Assembly (NCBI RefSeq): GCF_018555385.1
Contig: NZ_JAFEJS010000005.1
Coordinates: forward strand, 1-64,000
DNA from: Bifidobacterium santillanense
GTDB lineage: Bacteria; Actinomycetota; Actinomycetes; Actinomycetales; Bifidobacteriaceae
Reading direction: 5' to 3'
DNA length: 64,000 nucleotides
Positions within the stretch are counted from its first letter, which is position 1. Each line of letters starts with the position of its first letter. A program made the position numbers and the translations under genes. This document shows, piece after piece, positions 41,161 to 49,407 of this stretch. The notes beneath the pieces were generated by a model. That model did no database searches. It was given only the letters and a program-made list of their open reading frames with translations, and was not told where the DNA came from.

Positions 41161-41194
41161 AGGGGCCTCGACGGAAAACACCGTCGAGGCCCCT
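41161..41194 (-). terminator. Terminator of the DUF4191 gene
   Basis: Perfect 14-bp stem AGGGGCCTCGACGG (41161-41174) with its complement (41181-41194) and an A-rich 6-nt loop, just after the DUF4191 stop. Between here and 40875 nothing but the glnA1 leader is seen. Confidence 0.85.
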
Positions 41195-41223
41195 GAGGCA
41201 TGAGGTCGGAAGGGTCCGGCCGA

Positions 41224-42012
41224 TCACTTGCCGCGCATCGCGCGACGGCTGACCTTCTGCATGCGGTTGGGATCCACGCCCTTCGGGATGCCGTAGCCGC
41301 TCTTGAGCTGCAGGGTGCGCAGACGGTCGTTGAGCGTGGCGAGCTCCTCCTTGGTGAGCATGAAGCGGCGGCGCGGGTGGATCTTGTCCATCAGCTTCGA
41401 CTTGTGCTCGACCGGCACGTAGCTCTTCTGCTTGGTGACGACCTTGCGCAGGTCGCGCAGCTTGGTCTGGCGCGGGTCGTTGTTGCCCACGATGATGCGG
41501 TAGACCGGAATGGCGGAACCGGCGGTCACGCCCTTGATGGCGTGCTCCTGACGGTCCATCTGACGGCTGACACGGCCGTAGTCGCCCTCGCCGAGCAGGT
41601 AGATGCCGTTGTAGCCGGTGCCGCGCCAGATCGCGTCCTTGGTGCGCGGATCGACCCACACGGGCTGCTCCGGGAAGGTGAAGCCGGCCTTGCTCATGTT
41701 GCTCAGCACGCCGATCGCGGCGCCCGGGCGGCCCTCGAGCTGCTTGTAGCCGACCGCGTCGGCGCGGCGGGTGAGCACCATCGTGCCGAACAGCAGGCCC
41801 AGCATGATGGCGGCGATGATGATGAAGATCCAGTTCAGCCAGTTCCACCTGACGATCAGGCCGATGATCACGGCCACGACGATCGGCGCGAGGATCGCGC
41901 CGGCGCACAGCCACGGCAGCTGCTTGTCGTCCTTGTAGGTGTACTTGAAGATCTGGATGATCTGCTTGATCGTCCCCTGCTTCTTGGGCTTCTTCTCGTC
42001 CTTGTCGGCCAT
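41224..42012 (-). CDS. DUF4191 membrane protein
   Basis: A 262-residue protein of the actinobacterial DUF4191 family, function unknown. A Lys-rich cytoplasmic N-terminus is followed by two adjacent transmembrane helices (about 33-52 and 58-80) and a soluble basic domain (about 85-262) with GRPGAAIGVLSNM and WRGTGYNGIYLLGEGDYGR. In actinobacteria this family commonly neighbours lipoate or GlnA genes; here it lies near glnA1 and a lipoamide dehydrogenase-like gene. The ATG is at 42012. Confidence 0.88.
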   Translation of the reverse strand: MADKDEKKPKKQGTIKQIIQIFKYTYKDDKQLPWLCAGAILAPIVVAVIIGLIVRWNWLNWIFIIIAAIMLGLLFGTMVLTRRADAVGYKQLEGRPGAAIGVLSNMSKAGFTFPEQPVWVDPRTKDAIWRGTGYNGIYLLGEGDYGRVSRQMDRQEHAIKGVTAGSAIPVYRIIVGNNDPRQTKLRDLRKVVTKQKSYVPVEHKSKLMDKIHPRRRFMLTKEELATLNDRLRTLQLKSGYGIPKGVDPNRMQKVSRRAMRGK

Positions 42013-42129
42013 GCTCCCTCACTTGCATCGAGATTTACGCATACTGGCCCTATATCCTACCAGCAGTCGTGCCCGGCGGGTCGTCGCCGGTCCGCCGGGC
42101 ATGCGGACGTCCGGCGGCGAGACCCCGGC

Positions 42130-43632
42130 TCAGCGCGTGTGCAGCGGTCGGCCGTCCGCCTTGAGCAGCGCCTCGCCGAGCGTCTCGCTGAACGTGGGAT
42201 GCGGGTGGATGAGCCGCGCCGCGTCGCTCAGCGGCACGTGGTTGCCGACCAGCTGCTCGGCCTCGGCGATCACGTCCGAGGCGACGGGGGAGACGATGTG
42301 GACCCCCAGCACCTCGGGCACGCCCGGTCGCGCCGCGTCGACGCGCTCGCCGCTGACGACCGTCATCGAGCCGCCCACGCCGCTCATCAGCATGCGCGAG
42401 TTGCCCATCATCGGGTAGACGGTCTCCTTGACGTCGTTGAACCGCGGGTCGTCGATCGCCTCGCGACCGGTCAGACCCACGCACGCCGCCTCCGGATGCG
42501 AGAAGACGACCTGGGGGACGCTGTCCTCGTCGACCGGCTTCGGGTCGAGTCCGCAGATCGCCTCGGCCACGGTCACGCCCTGTTCGAAGGCGCGGTGGGC
42601 GAGCGCGTGCCCCGCCGTGATGTCGCCGACCGCCCACACGTGCGGCGCGTCGGTCGCCCCGAGCGGATCGCACGCGACGAAGCCGCGTCCGTCGAGCGTG
42701 ACGCCCGCGTCGGCGAGCCAGCCGGCGCCGGTGTTCGGGTCGCGTCCGATCGCGGCGAGGACGATCTCCGCCTCGACCCGCTGTTCCGGGCCGTCCTGGC
42801 CGGCCGTGTAGTGGACGGTCGCGCCGAGGTTCGCGCCGGTGTCCACGCGCGTGACGGCCGTGTTCCTGACGACGTGCACGCCCCGGCGGATCAGTTCGCG
42901 CGTGAGCGTCGCGCCGCAGCGCCGGTCCCAGTGCGACAGCACGCGGTCGCGTCGGATGAGGAGGGTCACGTCGACGCCGGCCGCGTTCCACATCGACGCG
43001 AATTCGATGGCGACGGCGCCCGCGCCGACGATCACGGCCGAGGCGGGGAACTCGTCGAGCTCCAGCGCCTGCGTCGAGTCGATGAGCGCGCCGGCGAACG
43101 GGTTGCCGGGAAGCGGACGCGGCGAGGCGCCGAGCGCGAGGACCACGTCGCGCGCCGCCAGATCGAGCGACGGTCCCTGCGGACGCGGCTCGTCGGCCTT
43201 CTCGTAGCGCAGCACGTCGCTTTGGCCGGGGGAGGCGGCGAGACGGACCGTGCGGTTGCCGTCCGCGTCGTCGCCGGCGCCGAGCGAGCCGTCCGCACGG
43301 AACACGGTCACGCCGCGGTGCGCGAGCAGCGCGGACAGCCCCTGCGTCATCGTCTCGACGACGTGGACGCGGTAGTCGCGCAGCGTGCCGTAGTCGATGC
43401 CGTCCATGTGCGCCTGCACGCCCAGCTCGGCCGCGCGGTGCACGGTGTCGATGGTGTGGGTCGCGGTGATCAGCGCCTTGGACGGGATGCATCCGCGGTT
43501 CAGGCACGTGCCGCCGACGGTGGCGTCGCGCTCGACCAGGGCGACCGACCTGCCCAGTTCCGCGGCCCGAAGCGCGGCCGAGTAGCCTCCCGGACCCGCG
43601 CCGATGATGACGATATCGAAGATTTCAGCCAT
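42130..43632 (-). CDS. lpdA: Dihydrolipoamide dehydrogenase-like flavoprotein
   Basis: A 500-residue FAD/NAD disulfide oxidoreductase. FAD-binding VIIGAGPGGYSAALRAAELG, the redox-active pair GGTCLNRGCIPSKAL, the NAD-site VIVGAGAVAIEFASMWN, and the C-terminal catalytic HPHPTFSE with His-Glu are all present, so it should be active. Its partner E2/E1 genes are not in the window. Bifidobacteria are usually thought to lack pyruvate dehydrogenase, so its dihydrolipoyl partner is uncertain. Start at ATG 43632 or 43641. Confidence 0.88.
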   Translation of the reverse strand: MAEIFDIVIIGAGPGGYSAALRAAELGRSVALVERDATVGGTCLNRGCIPSKALITATHTIDTVHRAAELGVQAHMDGIDYGTLRDYRVHVVETMTQGLSALLAHRGVTVFRADGSLGAGDDADGNRTVRLAASPGQSDVLRYEKADEPRPQGPSLDLAARDVVLALGASPRPLPGNPFAGALIDSTQALELDEFPASAVIVGAGAVAIEFASMWNAAGVDVTLLIRRDRVLSHWDRRCGATLTRELIRRGVHVVRNTAVTRVDTGANLGATVHYTAGQDGPEQRVEAEIVLAAIGRDPNTGAGWLADAGVTLDGRGFVACDPLGATDAPHVWAVGDITAGHALAHRAFEQGVTVAEAICGLDPKPVDEDSVPQVVFSHPEAACVGLTGREAIDDPRFNDVKETVYPMMGNSRMLMSGVGGSMTVVSGERVDAARPGVPEVLGVHIVSPVASDVIAEAEQLVGNHVPLSDAARLIHPHPTFSETLGEALLKADGRPLHTR

Positions 43633-43676
43633 GGCATCCATGGTAGTGCGCCGGCGGCGGCTGCGCCGATACGACA

Positions 43677-43698
43677 AAGGCTCCCCGAAGGGAGCCTT
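43677..43698 (-). terminator. Terminator after the DUF3043 gene
   Basis: AAGGCTCC (43677-43684) with GGAGCCTT (43691-43698) and loop CCGAAG, adjacent to the DUF3043 stop. Confidence 0.7.
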
Positions 43699-43718
43699 GG
43701 AGCGGATGGAGCGGACGA

Positions 43719-44342
43719 TCACTCCGGCCAGTGGCCGCGCTTGTCGTAGCGCGGCTTCGGAAGCCTCCAGCGGCGCATCTGGATCGCGCGGCTCCACGCG
43801 TAGGAGCCGGAGCGGCTGCCCTTGGCGACGGCGCGCTCGCCGTACTTGGCGATCAGCTTCTTCTTTAGGCCGCGCCACATGATCCACACGTCGATGACGA
43901 CGGCGAACAGGTACACGTACATGAGGATCATCATGATCATCGAGGCCAGCGGGCTCTGTGCCACGGACGTGATGATCATCGAGGCGACTAGGATGATCAC
44001 GGCGACCGGGATGAAGAACTCGCCCACGTTGAAGCGGGCGTCCACGTAATCGCGGATGTAGATGCGCCAGGGCAGACGCTCCGACTTGGGCATGTGGTTG
44101 AGGTCGCCCTTCTGCATCGCCTCGTACTCGACGTTCTCGCGCTCGCGCAGACGGGCCCTCGCGGCCTTCGCGCTGGCCTTGCGGTCGGTCGGCACCAGCG
44201 GACGGATGCCGGCGGCCTGCGCCTGCTTCATCTTCGGGGTCGGACGGTCCTTCTTGGCGCCCCTGGCGGCCTTGGACTGCGCGGGGGCCTCATCGACGGG
44301 CTTCTGCGCTTCTTCCTTCTTCTTCAACGGGTTCCATGTCAT
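43719..44342 (-). CDS. DUF3043 membrane protein
   Basis: A 207-residue actinobacterial DUF3043 protein of unknown function. The N-terminal third is highly basic (PKMKQAQAAGIRPLVPTDRK, RLRERENVEYEAMQKGD). Two transmembrane helices follow (about 108-128 and 132-155), then a basic cytoplasmic tail. The ATG at 44342 is preceded by about 150 bp of non-coding DNA shared with the divergent dipeptidase. Confidence 0.88.
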   Translation of the reverse strand: MTWNPLKKKEEAQKPVDEAPAQSKAARGAKKDRPTPKMKQAQAAGIRPLVPTDRKASAKAARARLRERENVEYEAMQKGDLNHMPKSERLPWRIYIRDYVDARFNVGEFFIPVAVIILVASMIITSVAQSPLASMIMMILMYVYLFAVVIDVWIMWRGLKKKLIAKYGERAVAKGSRSGSYAWSRAIQMRRWRLPKPRYDKRGHWPE

Positions 44343-44490
44343 GCTTGCAGGTTACGGTGACGTCTAGACGCGCGTGCAGCGCGCGAACGGCGGTATTCCG
44401 CCCCGCAACGGCCATCGCAGGCCCGCGTCCGGGCGGTTCGGCCGCGCACGGACCAATGTCAGTCGCTATGGAATAAAAGGAGAGTCACCG

Positions 44491-45858
44491 ATGGCACAGA
44501 TCAGCGCAGACGACATCCGCGCCCGCGTGGAGGCGGACTGGAACCGCATCGTCGACGTGCTCAACCGCAAGATCGCGCTCGGCTCGGTGTCCGCCAAGGG
44601 CATCACCGGCGAGCACATGAGGCGTTCGGCCGAATTCGTCGCCGAGCAGATGCGCGAGGTCGGCGTCGACGCGAAGGTCGTCCAGTCGACCAACCCGGAC
44701 GGCACCCCGGGCGCGTGGGAGGTCATCGGCTCGCGCGTCGTCGACCCGGACGCCCCGACCGTCCTGCTGTACGCGCACCACGACGTGCAGCCCGTGCCGG
44801 ACCCGGCCGAATGGGACACCGACCCGTTCGTCGGCACCGAGGTCGACGGCCGCCTCTACGGCCGCGGCTCCGCGGACGACGGCGGCGGCATCGCCATCCA
44901 CTCCGGCGCCCTCAAGGCCCTGGGCGACGACCTCAAGGTCAACGTGAAGATCTTCATCGAGGGCGAGGAGGAGATGGGCTCGCCCAGCTTCATCCCGTTC
45001 ATCGAGGCGCACAAGGCCGAATTCGCCTCCGACGTGATCGTCGTGGCCGACTCCGGCAACTGGTCCGCCGACATCCCGTCCCTGACCACGTCGCTGCGCG
45101 GCAACACGTGCGTCGACGTGACCGTGCGCGCCCTGAAGCACCCGGTCCACTCCGGCCAGTACGGCGGCCCGATCCTCGACTCCAACACGCTCGCCGCGAT
45201 GCTCATCGCCTCCCTGTACGACGCCAACGGCGACCTCGCCGTGCCGGGCGTCGCCGCCGAGGAGCCGATCGGCGGCCTCCAGCGCGACCTCGACGAGGCC
45301 ACCGTGCGCGAGGACGCCGGCATCGTCGACTCCTACGTGCTCGCCGGCTCCGGCTCGCTCGCCTCCCGCCTGTGGACCAAGCCGTCGCTCACCGTCATCG
45401 GCTTCGACGCCCACCCGGTCGACGGCTCGTTCAACGTGATCAGCCCCGAGACCCGCTTCCGCCTGTCCCTGAGGACCGCGCCGAACCAGCGTCCCGAACA
45501 GGCGCAGGCGGCGCTCGCCGACTTCCTCGCCCAGAACCCGCCGTTCGGCGCCGAGGTCGAGGTCGTCAAGCTCGAGAACGGCATGGGCTGGGCGATGGAC
45601 CCGAACGCCGTGGCCACCAAGGACGCGCTCGAGGCGATGGAGGAGGCGTTCGGCGTCGCCCCGATCAACAAGGGCGAGGGCGGCTCCATCCCGTTCATCC
45701 CCGAGCTGCAGCGTCTCTTCCCGTCCGCCCAGGTGCTCGTCACCGGCCCGGAGGACCCGAAGGCCAACGCGCACAGCCCCAACGAGTCCATCTCGCTGTC
45801 GGGACTGAAGAACAACGTGATCACCGAGGCGCTCCTGCTCGCCAAGCTCGGCAGGTGA
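44491..45858 (+). CDS. M20 family dipeptidase (zinc metallopeptidase)
   Basis: A 455-residue cytoplasmic M20/M25/M40 peptidase that releases amino acids from dipeptides. First metal ligand in LLYAHHDVQPV, bridging Asp in LYGRGSADDGGG, catalytic Glu-Glu in IEGEEEMGSPSF, next ligand in VVADSGNW and the last His near NAHSPNE. The dimerisation domain lies at about 200-330. AAAAGGAGA precedes ATG 44491. Its last 38 bp overlap the convergent histidine kinase gene. Confidence 0.93.
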   Translation: MAQISADDIRARVEADWNRIVDVLNRKIALGSVSAKGITGEHMRRSAEFVAEQMREVGVDAKVVQSTNPDGTPGAWEVIGSRVVDPDAPTVLLYAHHDVQPVPDPAEWDTDPFVGTEVDGRLYGRGSADDGGGIAIHSGALKALGDDLKVNVKIFIEGEEEMGSPSFIPFIEAHKAEFASDVIVVADSGNWSADIPSLTTSLRGNTCVDVTVRALKHPVHSGQYGGPILDSNTLAAMLIASLYDANGDLAVPGVAAEEPIGGLQRDLDEATVREDAGIVDSYVLAGSGSLASRLWTKPSLTVIGFDAHPVDGSFNVISPETRFRLSLRTAPNQRPEQAQAALADFLAQNPPFGAEVEVVKLENGMGWAMDPNAVATKDALEAMEEAFGVAPINKGEGGSIPFIPELQRLFPSAQVLVTGPEDPKANAHSPNESISLSGLKNNVITEALLLAKLGR

Positions 45859-47050
45859 GCCGGGCGGTCGGGGTTCGTCGGCGTCGGCGCCGGCGGCCCC
45901 GACCGTCGCGTTTCGGCGGGATCAACACGAACGAGAACCATGCGCCGTCGTCCATGCGCCCGGTGGTGAAGGTGCCGCCGATGCGTTCGATCCTCTCCCG
46001 GTAGTGCCGCAGCCCCTGCCCGTGCCGGGGGAGCTCCTCCTCGGACACCTCGTTGGATGTGGTGACCGCGATTCCATCGTTGTCCCATACGATGGAGAGC
46101 TCGTACGACGACTCCGGCTCCGCGTGCCGGATGATGTTGGCATACAGCTCGCCGATGAAGTCGGCGGTGAGGTCGATCCGGTCGTCCTCCATCGACGTCG
46201 GGGTCTCGCCGACGTTGAGGAGGCTGCGCCCGTGGAAGCCGAGACGGGCGATGCGCCTGTCGTTGTCGTCTAGGACGCGGCGCAGACGGGCGGTCTGCCG
46301 CTCCATGTCGCCGTCCGGCAACACGTCGCCGCGCGCGTCGCGGCTCCATGCGTCGAGCGAGTCGATGACTTGGTGCGTGTTGTCCAGGGCGTTGAGCGCC
46401 GATTCGTTGATCTGCCTCCAGATTTCGTCGTCGCTGCCCTCCCTGATTCGGCGCTGCGCCATGCGCGCGATGAACGACAGCTCCCCAGTGACGGCGTCGT
46501 GCATGCGCTGCGCGGCGTGCGCGGTGAGCTCTGTTCGCTGGAGTTGGGCCTCGGCCTGCGAGAGCTGCACCTGCCGGGCGAAGGCGTCCTCCCGCCAGCG
46601 CAGGGCGCGGCCAATCAGTGTTGCGATGGTGTAGAACAGTGCCAGTGACGTCAACGTGTACCGGTCGAGATTCCAATCGTTCGGCAGTATGGTGTAGGTG
46701 ACCTGCAATAGGCATGCGACAATGGCCAGAATTGCTGCCATGCGGTTGGACGTCATGTATGACAACAACCCCAAGGCATAAAAGATGCTGTATGTGGATG
46801 TAGGACCGGTGCCGTTGGAACAGATTGTCACTAAGCCGTCGATGAGGATGATGGTGATGGATGCCGGAACAGGCAGAGGAATGGTTCCGATGAGCGCGAT
46901 TCCTTGCGCGATTGAGAGTGCTAGAGCGACCCAACCCATCGGCGGTTCATAGAACCACTGGACGGCGACCGGAACGGAGAAGACTGTCGCGAGTAGGATG
47001 CGCACCCGCAACGATGGAGTAGCCTTCAGTAATCGTGTGGGGAGAGCCAT
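45821..47050 (-). CDS. Sensor histidine kinase, NarL/LiaS-type (HisKA_3)
   Basis: A 409-residue membrane kinase. Five or six hydrophobic segments (about 18-150) with very short loops form a sensing domain without a large extracellular part. The dimerisation helix carries the phospho-His in AAQRMHDAVTGELSF (about 183). The ATP-binding domain (about 280-385) has the N-box ELYANIIRHA and HGQGLRHYRERI; G1 is weak. An Arg-rich tail ends the protein and overlaps the dipeptidase gene. Its start overlaps the response regulator gene by 25 bp, so the pair is coupled. Confidence 0.87.
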   Translation of the reverse strand: MALPTRLLKATPSLRVRILLATVFSVPVAVQWFYEPPMGWVALALSIAQGIALIGTIPLPVPASITIILIDGLVTICSNGTGPTSTYSIFYALGLLSYMTSNRMAAILAIVACLLQVTYTILPNDWNLDRYTLTSLALFYTIATLIGRALRWREDAFARQVQLSQAEAQLQRTELTAHAAQRMHDAVTGELSFIARMAQRRIREGSDDEIWRQINESALNALDNTHQVIDSLDAWSRDARGDVLPDGDMERQTARLRRVLDDNDRRIARLGFHGRSLLNVGETPTSMEDDRIDLTADFIGELYANIIRHAEPESSYELSIVWDNDGIAVTTSNEVSEEELPRHGQGLRHYRERIERIGGTFTTGRMDDGAWFSFVLIPPKRDGRGRRRRRRRTPTARLTCRAWRAGAPR

Positions 47051-47694
47051 ATCGCCACCGCCTGCCGTGCCGTCCGTGCGCCGAGCTTCTGCATGATGTG
47101 TTGCATGTGTTTGCGTACCGTCGCCTCCGAAACGCCGAGCTTGTCGGCGATCTCGGCGTCGAGCAGTCCCTCGTCCGCGCTCAGGTTGATGATCTCCTCC
47201 TCACGCAGTGTGAGCCTCGGATTGTGGGTCTTCTCGCTGGTGATGCGGATATGCGCGATTTTCCGGGATTCGAATCCTGGCATCGCTCCGTCGTGGAGTA
47301 TCGAGGTGATGCACTGAACGAGGTCGTCCTCTCTGTTCTTGCTCACCAGTCCCTGCGCACCGGAGGACTTCACCTTAGCCTCATATAGATTCAGGGAGAA
47401 GCTGGTCATCGCGAGAATCGGAAACGCCGACGACTCCTTCCGTATGTGCCTGCATACGGAAGGCCCTTGGATGCCCTCCAACGACATATCCAGCAGCAGC
47501 AGAGAGGGTGCGTTTTTGCTGGACAGAGACAGTGCCTCCCTGCCGGATGTCGCCATCCACGTGATGCGTGCTGACGGCAACCTATTCGTCAACAGCTGCT
47601 GCAGTGACTCCAGTGAACGTTCGTCGTTATCGACGATTGCGAGGCTCGGAGTCGTGGCCAGATGCAGCATGTATGTGTTAGTAGTCTCAATCAT
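47026..47694 (-). CDS. LuxR/NarL-family response regulator
   Basis: A 222-residue regulator. The receiver domain (about 13-130) has the acidic pair in IVDNDERS and the phospho-acceptor Asp in LLLLDMSLEGIQGP; the Lys is in GLVSKNRED. The C-terminal LuxR helix-turn-helix (about 155-220) reads LTLREEEIINLSADEG and EIADKLGVSEATVRKHMQHI. It lies in one operon with an upstream exported peptide and the downstream kinase. Possible binding sites are the 19-bp repeats at 47939 and 49406. ATG 47694; a TTG lies one codon earlier. Confidence 0.9.
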   Translation of the reverse strand: MIETTNTYMLHLATTPSLAIVDNDERSLESLQQLLTNRLPSARITWMATSGREALSLSSKNAPSLLLLDMSLEGIQGPSVCRHIRKESSAFPILAMTSFSLNLYEAKVKSSGAQGLVSKNREDDLVQCITSILHDGAMPGFESRKIAHIRITSEKTHNPRLTLREEEIINLSADEGLLDAEIADKLGVSEATVRKHMQHIMQKLGARTARQAVAIWLSPHDY

Positions 47695-47705
47695 CAATCT
47701 TCAAT

Positions 47706-47867
47706 CTACTTTTTACGATGAGGCTTGCAGTGGTGCCAAGGGAAAGGAACGCACTGCCCATACAGCTGTGCGTTGCGCGTCGTAGAAACGTGCGTGATGA
47801 ACGCCTTAGGTACCGGGCACCCGCCGAACATCAGAACCGCCGCTAGTATCGCACAGGTAATCTTCAT
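47706..47867 (-). CDS. Small exported peptide, putative signal or effector
   Basis: A 53-residue peptide. A hydrophobic leader (residues 1-17, MKITCAILAAVLMFGGC) looks like a secretion signal or weak lipobox with Cys17. The mature part is basic and short, with further cysteines at 39 and 47 and the tail HHCKPHRKK. AAAGGAGAG sits the right distance before ATG 47867, so it is a real gene though tiny. It is the first gene of the operon with the response regulator and kinase, the place a pheromone usually occupies. No similarity to known peptides was recognised. Confidence 0.7.
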   Translation of the reverse strand: MKITCAILAAVLMFGGCPVPKAFITHVSTTRNAQLYGQCVPFPWHHCKPHRKK

Positions 47868-48077
47868 GTGGTCTCTCCTTTGTCTGGCTAGATGATAGCA
47901 GTCCCTCATGCAGACTCTCCGACGCAATATGTATGACCATACACAAATCGAGTATATGTGTTCTCCTTTCCTTGATGCTTCACAAAAGTGGCATCAAGAT
48001 AGTTGCCGATTTCTTCTGGTTGATTTACCTTTATGAGTGAAAACACTATGGCTTTATCATTCAAGGGAGATTGATGT
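47868..48077. promoter_or_regulatory. Divergent promoter region with 19-bp site
   Basis: Carries the 19-bp sequence ATACACAAATCGAGTATAT at 47939-47957, repeated exactly at 49406-49424. It also carries a dyad CTTGATGC/GCATCAAG (47971-47978 with 47991-47998). On the minus strand TGCTATCAT at 47891-47899 is an extended -10 candidate for the peptide operon. AAGGGAGA before 48078 is the Shine-Dalgarno of the secreted protein. Confidence 0.6.
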
Positions 48078-48623
48078 ATGTTATATACAACAAAATTCAG
48101 AAGGTTTCTTTCCTCTATTTGCGCTTTGTTTATTGCTGTTGCATGTATTTGTGCAATGTCCGGTATGGCAAATGCATCTGAGTATGATCCCTACGACGTG
48201 AGCTATCTCTCTCCGCAGGTATTGAATGGGAAAATTAGTGATCCTGCCGTGCGGATGGGTATGGAGGTACATTATTTACATGAAAATGATGTGCGATTCG
48301 CTGCTGCTAATCTTCAAACACAATGCATCAGCAGAAACATGCATGCAACATGGTATGGTCTGACTGCCCGTCAATGTAAAGCTGCTGATGCTTCGGGTGC
48401 TCAATTTACTATTTTTAATAGTAAAACAGGGAAGGCTGTAGCAAAAGTCGATTTGAAAAACGTTCCTCTTCCACCAATTGGGAAAAGTGTCCCTCTGGGA
48501 TGTGTTGTATCGGTGGCTGGTTTTGTTCTTTCACTGCCTGGAGTGCCTACAAGCACGGTGGGATGGATGATTAAAGGAGCTGCTGTTCTCGTCAAGGCTG
48601 CGGGAATTGCTGTGAATTGCTGA
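48078..48623 (+). CDS. Secreted cysteine-containing protein, bacteriocin-like candidate
   Basis: A 181-residue protein with a clear signal peptide (MLYTTKFRRF, hydrophobic 11-30, cleavage likely after ANA33). The mature protein (about 148 residues) has four cysteines at 83, 100, 142 and 181, the last being the C-terminal residue. A strongly hydrophobic, Gly/Val-rich C-terminal 50 residues (GCVVSVAGFVLSLPG, WMIKGAAVLVKAAGIAVNC) could insert into membranes. The gene is AT-rich compared with all flanks, suggesting transfer. Its stop overlaps a small two-TM gene. No known family was recognised; a toxin/bacteriocin is inference. Confidence 0.75.
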   Translation: MLYTTKFRRFLSSICALFIAVACICAMSGMANASEYDPYDVSYLSPQVLNGKISDPAVRMGMEVHYLHENDVRFAAANLQTQCISRNMHATWYGLTARQCKAADASGAQFTIFNSKTGKAVAKVDLKNVPLPPIGKSVPLGCVVSVAGFVLSLPGVPTSTVGWMIKGAAVLVKAAGIAVNC

Positions 48624-48790
48624 TGAAAGGAAATCGAATTGGAATATTGCTATTATTGGCCGATCTGATACTCGACTGTGTGTTGATAACACTTGGTGTC
48701 CATGATCATAACGTAGTATTAATCGTCATAGGTGTTGCGTCCATCATGCTAGCGTTGTGCTATTGGCTGGTCGAGGGAAGGGAGAAATAG
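48623..48790 (+). CDS. 55-residue two-helix membrane protein, immunity-like
   Basis: Starts inside the stop of the preceding gene (TGATG), so it is translationally coupled. The product begins MKGNRIGILLLLADLILDC. It has two hydrophobic segments (about 6-24 and 30-49) separated by HDHN, and ends LVEGREK. The size, two-helix form and position right after an exported protein match bacteriocin immunity proteins, but no sequence family was recognised. AT-rich like its neighbour. Confidence 0.7.
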   Translation: MKGNRIGILLLLADLILDCVLITLGVHDHNVVLIVIGVASIMLALCYWLVEGREK

Positions 48791-49407
48791 GAGTCGGCAT
48801 CGGACATGTCCTCTCAATGGATTTGTTGTTGATGCCGGCTCCGCTTTGTGTGTGGAGTGCAGAGGTGCAAATTCCTGCATGCACAAATCGAGTGTGACTG
48901 TGTGGAATTGCTTCGCGATATTTTTCAAGGCGGATGTTTACGCGAAAATATCCACAAAGGGGCATGTGCAAGCGTGCCAGGATGGGATCTGCTGTACCGT
49001 GCGCACCACAGGAGTGAAAGCGGATAAGATCATGTCGGCAAGCGGTAGCGTGTCGAATCGTAATGATAACGCCGGAGTTTGGGGCTGAAGGGAGCGGATA
49101 TGGGGACTCTGCACTTTCGGGGTTCCACGGTGTGTGTTGTGTCCGCCGTTTCTTCGCCGTGTTCGTGGCGGGCTTGGTTCCGCCGGTGCTTGTGCACTTT
49201 GCCGAGCACGTAGCCCATTCAACTGATACTTCAACCCCCGATGAATCGTTTTGGTCTGTTAAGGAGCCGGATTGGTGAGCGATGCAGATGTCGTTCATCC
49301 GTTGAATAACACAATCATTGTTGATGTTTGATTCGATTTTTTCTTGAATAGTGAGGCTCTTTTATTGTTGCTGTGGAGTAATTTATTGGAATTTTCTGAT
49401 GCGTTAT
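48791..49407. other. Region without a secure gene, probably decayed
   Basis: Short frames exist but none combines a ribosome site with a plausible protein. 48882-48893 repeats CACAAATCGAGT, the middle of the 19-bp site, hinting at a third, decayed promoter. A GTG-initiated 48-codon frame (49132-49278) has a signal-like start (RRFFAVFVAGLVPPVLVHF) but no clear Shine-Dalgarno, so it may be the remnant of another exported peptide. Confidence 0.5.

Noticed and set aside
48744..49298. 184-codon minus-strand frame in the AT-rich island
   Set aside because: No ribosome site, Thr/Pro/His-rich random composition, and it overlaps the coupled small membrane gene.
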